From an uncultured Alphaproteobacteria bacterium (GTDB taxonomy: Bacteria; Pseudomonadota; Alphaproteobacteria; CAAHEQ01; UBA3637), in contig CALARE010000070.1 in NCBI GenBank assembly GCA_937888725.1, positions 1 through 23,345 of the forward strand: a stretch of 23,345 nt of DNA, written 5' to 3'. Under the pieces are notes generated by a model. That model worked only from the letters and a program-made list of their open reading frames with translations, ran no database searches and was not told where the DNA came from. Shown here one piece after another: positions 22,227 to 23,345 of the stretch. Position numbers and translations under genes: made by a program. Position 1 is the stretch's first letter. Each line of letters begins with the position of its first letter.

Positions 22227-22508
22227 TTATTGTTTTATGTTTAGTATTTTTTCTGGATTGAAGTCTTGGGAAAAGGGGAATTTTTCGTTTTCATATTTGC
22301 TCAAAATAAATCTAAAATAAGTGAGGGCAAATAATCTTGTTGCGGAAGATAATCCTGATTTATCGCGAATTAAATCAATTTTTGAGCAAAGCTCATGAAT
22401 GGTGATTTTTTCTCTTAAACAAATATCTGTGAGTGATGTCCATGTTTCACGATCTAAACGCATACTTGTTCTTCTGCCATTTACAATTACATTTTTACAG
22501 ACTAGCAT
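22227..22508 (-). CDS. Ribbon-helix-helix domain protein (RHH_4-like)
   Basis: A 93-residue, probably DNA-binding protein. The N-terminal strand and first helix read RRTSMRLDRETWTSLTDICLREKITIHELCSKID (about 12-45), the pattern of the alphaproteobacterial RHH_4 family (GRRTSxRLE..FW..L..IA..E..T..EL...ID). The SATRLFALTYFRFIL segment (55-69) is the usual second conserved block. The dimer would insert an antiparallel strand pair into the major groove. A strong AGGAGA ribosome binding site sits 6 bases before the ATG. It is a single-gene unit with its own terminator, divergent from the J-domain gene (144-base gap). It may regulate itself, the divergent gene or the neighbouring secretion operon; no target site can be assigned. 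The intergenic CGTTAAAACG (22551-22560) is a weak candidate dyad. Confidence 0.85.
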   Translation of the reverse strand: MLVCKNVIVNGRRTSMRLDRETWTSLTDICLREKITIHELCSKIDLIRDKSGLSSATRLFALTYFRFILSKYENEKFPFSQDFNPEKILNIKQ

Positions 22509-22538
22509 CTTTTTCTCCTTTTGTATTTTTTTAAAATA

Positions 22539-22547
22539 TGATATAAT
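22539..22547 (+). promoter_or_regulatory. Extended -10 promoter of the J-domain gene
   Basis: TGATATAAT is a perfect TGnTATAAT. It would give a leader of about 100 bases before the start at 22653. The small dyad CGTT-AA-AACG (22551-22560) lies just downstream near the expected transcription start. Confidence 0.5.
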
Positions 22548-22652
22548 AGTCGTTAAAACGAATAACTTTTGTCATTCATGTATAACAATATGCACGCTAA
22601 AGTTGAAAATTTCAATAGAAAAGTGCGTAAAAAATGCAAAAAAGAGTAAAAA

Positions 22653-23195
22653 ATGATAAAAAAAACTAAAAAAATTGAAAGAAAATGTGATTTTGCTGGT
22701 TGCGAAGAATGTGGTGAATATCGTGCTCCAAAAAATCGGATGTTAAATGATTATTATTGGTTTTGTCTTAAACATGTGAAAGAATACAATAAAAATTGGA
22801 ATTTTTATCAAGGGCTTTCCAGTGAAGAAATTGAACAACACATTCAAAATGATACAACATGGCAACGCCCTACTTGGCGTTTGGGCCAGTTTAAAACATA
22901 TGGTACTGGTTCTATTCGAGATGGATTTGGTGTGTTTGAAGATTTGGGTCTAGGTATGGATGGGAAACATAATCCACCAGTGAAAGAGGTGCCTGCTCAT
23001 GGCAAGTTGGTTGAGGCCGCTTCGTTTTTAGAGCTTTCTTTCCCATTGAAATTATCTGAAGTGAAAAAACAATATAAAAAACTGGCAAAAAAATATCATC
23101 CAGATACCAATCATGGGGATAAAGAGGCTGAAAAAATGTTCAAAAAATTACATGACCATTATAAATATATTTTAAAACAATTGGGTGAAAAATAA
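22653..23195 (+). CDS. J-domain protein with N-terminal Cys motif
   Basis: A 180-residue DnaJ-like co-chaperone candidate. The J domain is at the C terminus (about 122-178), with KQYKKLAKKYHPDTN carrying the HPD triad (149-151) that stimulates DnaK ATPase. The N-terminal part (C12-x4-C17-x2-C20, APKNR, YYWFCLKHVKEYNKNWNFYQGL with C38 and H41) is a conserved block in alphaproteobacterial J-domain proteins and looks like a small metal-binding knuckle; metal binding is an inference. The middle (about 75-110) is Gly-rich and lacks a recognised domain. There is no Gly/Phe or DnaJ zinc-finger region, so it is not DnaJ itself. The ribosome binding site AAGAG is modest. The gene ends before a strong terminator and is convergent with the partial gene at the right edge. 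Confidence 0.88.
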   Translation: MIKKTKKIERKCDFAGCEECGEYRAPKNRMLNDYYWFCLKHVKEYNKNWNFYQGLSSEEIEQHIQNDTTWQRPTWRLGQFKTYGTGSIRDGFGVFEDLGLGMDGKHNPPVKEVPAHGKLVEAASFLELSFPLKLSEVKKQYKKLAKKYHPDTNHGDKEAEKMFKKLHDHYKYILKQLGEK

Positions 23196-23200
23196 TTGAA

Positions 23201-23230
23201 AAAAAGCCATCTTTTGCGATGGCTTTTTTT
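23201..23230. terminator. Bidirectional Rho-independent terminator
   Basis: AAAAAGCCATC (23201-23211), TTTTGC loop, GATGGCTTTTT (23218-23228), with A run on the left and T run on the right. It serves both the J-domain gene (+) and the convergent partial gene (-), whose stop is at 23236. Confidence 0.9.
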
Positions 23231-23235
23231 ATCTC

Positions 23236-23345
23236 TTACCTTAAAATGTTATCTGTTACATCCGTTCCGCCCCATTCGACAAGAGTAAAGCCTGTTCGTT
23301 TAGGTGTAGGAGGTAAAACTTGTTCTTTCACAATAATCGGTGTAA
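23236..23345 (-). CDS. C-terminal end of an unidentified protein (3' partial fragment)
   Basis: On the minus strand an open frame enters from the right edge and stops at TAA (23238-23236), giving about 35 residues. They include PPTPKRTGFTLVEWGG and end in TDNILR. Proline-rich spacing followed by a strand-like TLVEWGG segment looks like a genuine C terminus, and the stop sits 6 bases from the bidirectional terminator. I do not recognise the family. It lies on the same strand as, and upstream of, the ribbon-helix-helix gene and the coupling-protein operon. Confidence 0.65.
   Translation of the reverse strand, partial: TPIIVKEQVLPPTPKRTGFTLVEWGGTDVTDNILR

Noticed and set aside
17570..22508. The coupling-protein operon and ribbon-helix-helix gene as a conjugative plasmid or integrative element
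   Set aside because: No relaxase, integrase, attachment repeat or oriT-like structure is visible, and the flanking genes are ordinary chromosomal ones.

Overview
The window reads as chromosomal DNA from an AT-rich (about one third GC by eye), Gram-negative alphaproteobacterium, probably host-associated. The indicators are an RHH_4-type ribbon-helix-helix protein and a J-domain protein with an N-terminal Cys motif (both styles are typical of Alphaproteobacteria), a large AsmA-family envelope protein, TcdA, ClpB behind a sigma32-like promoter, and a VirD4/TraG-type coupling protein. I cannot name the species. No tRNA, rRNA, CRISPR array, transposase or integrase is visible.

Left edge (1-1725): the C-terminal part of a large disulfide-rich protein, with Cys-rich modules joined by Thr/Ser linkers, ends at a strong intrinsic terminator. 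A 438-base gene-free stretch follows. It holds a perfect 9-bp inverted repeat, a roughly 220-nt C-rich/G-poor island unlike the rest of the window, and a 19-bp-arm hairpin with a U tract.

Housekeeping and ion block (1726-17565): a minus-strand pair of a membrane metallophosphoesterase and the ZIP-type metal importer zupT; the ABC-F ATPase uup; a CPA2 cation/proton antiporter with two RCK-C-like domains; clpB; a minus-strand pair of a TatD-type hydrolase and tcdA; the potassium transporter trkH; and an AsmA-family protein of 1287 residues with a helical C-terminal extension. Cation movement recurs (ZupT, Kef-like, TrkH).

Secretion-type operon (17570-22084, minus strand): four tightly packed genes in transcription order. 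They encode a two-helix membrane protein with a possible degenerate NERD-like cytoplasmic domain, a VirD4/TraG-family coupling ATPase, an HNH-fold protein whose catalytic-base His is replaced by Leu, and a SUKH (SMI1/KNR4, YrhA-like) protein. SUKH proteins are known as immunity proteins of nuclease toxins, so a coupling ATPase co-expressed with an HNH-fold protein and a SUKH protein is the most interesting system here. It could be a secreted effector/immunity pair, or a dead nuclease fold reused as a coupling-complex adaptor.

Right edge (22227-23345): a ribbon-helix-helix protein with its own terminator, a divergent J-domain protein, a bidirectional terminator, and the C-terminal 35 codons of an unidentified minus-strand gene that lies upstream of the secretion operon.
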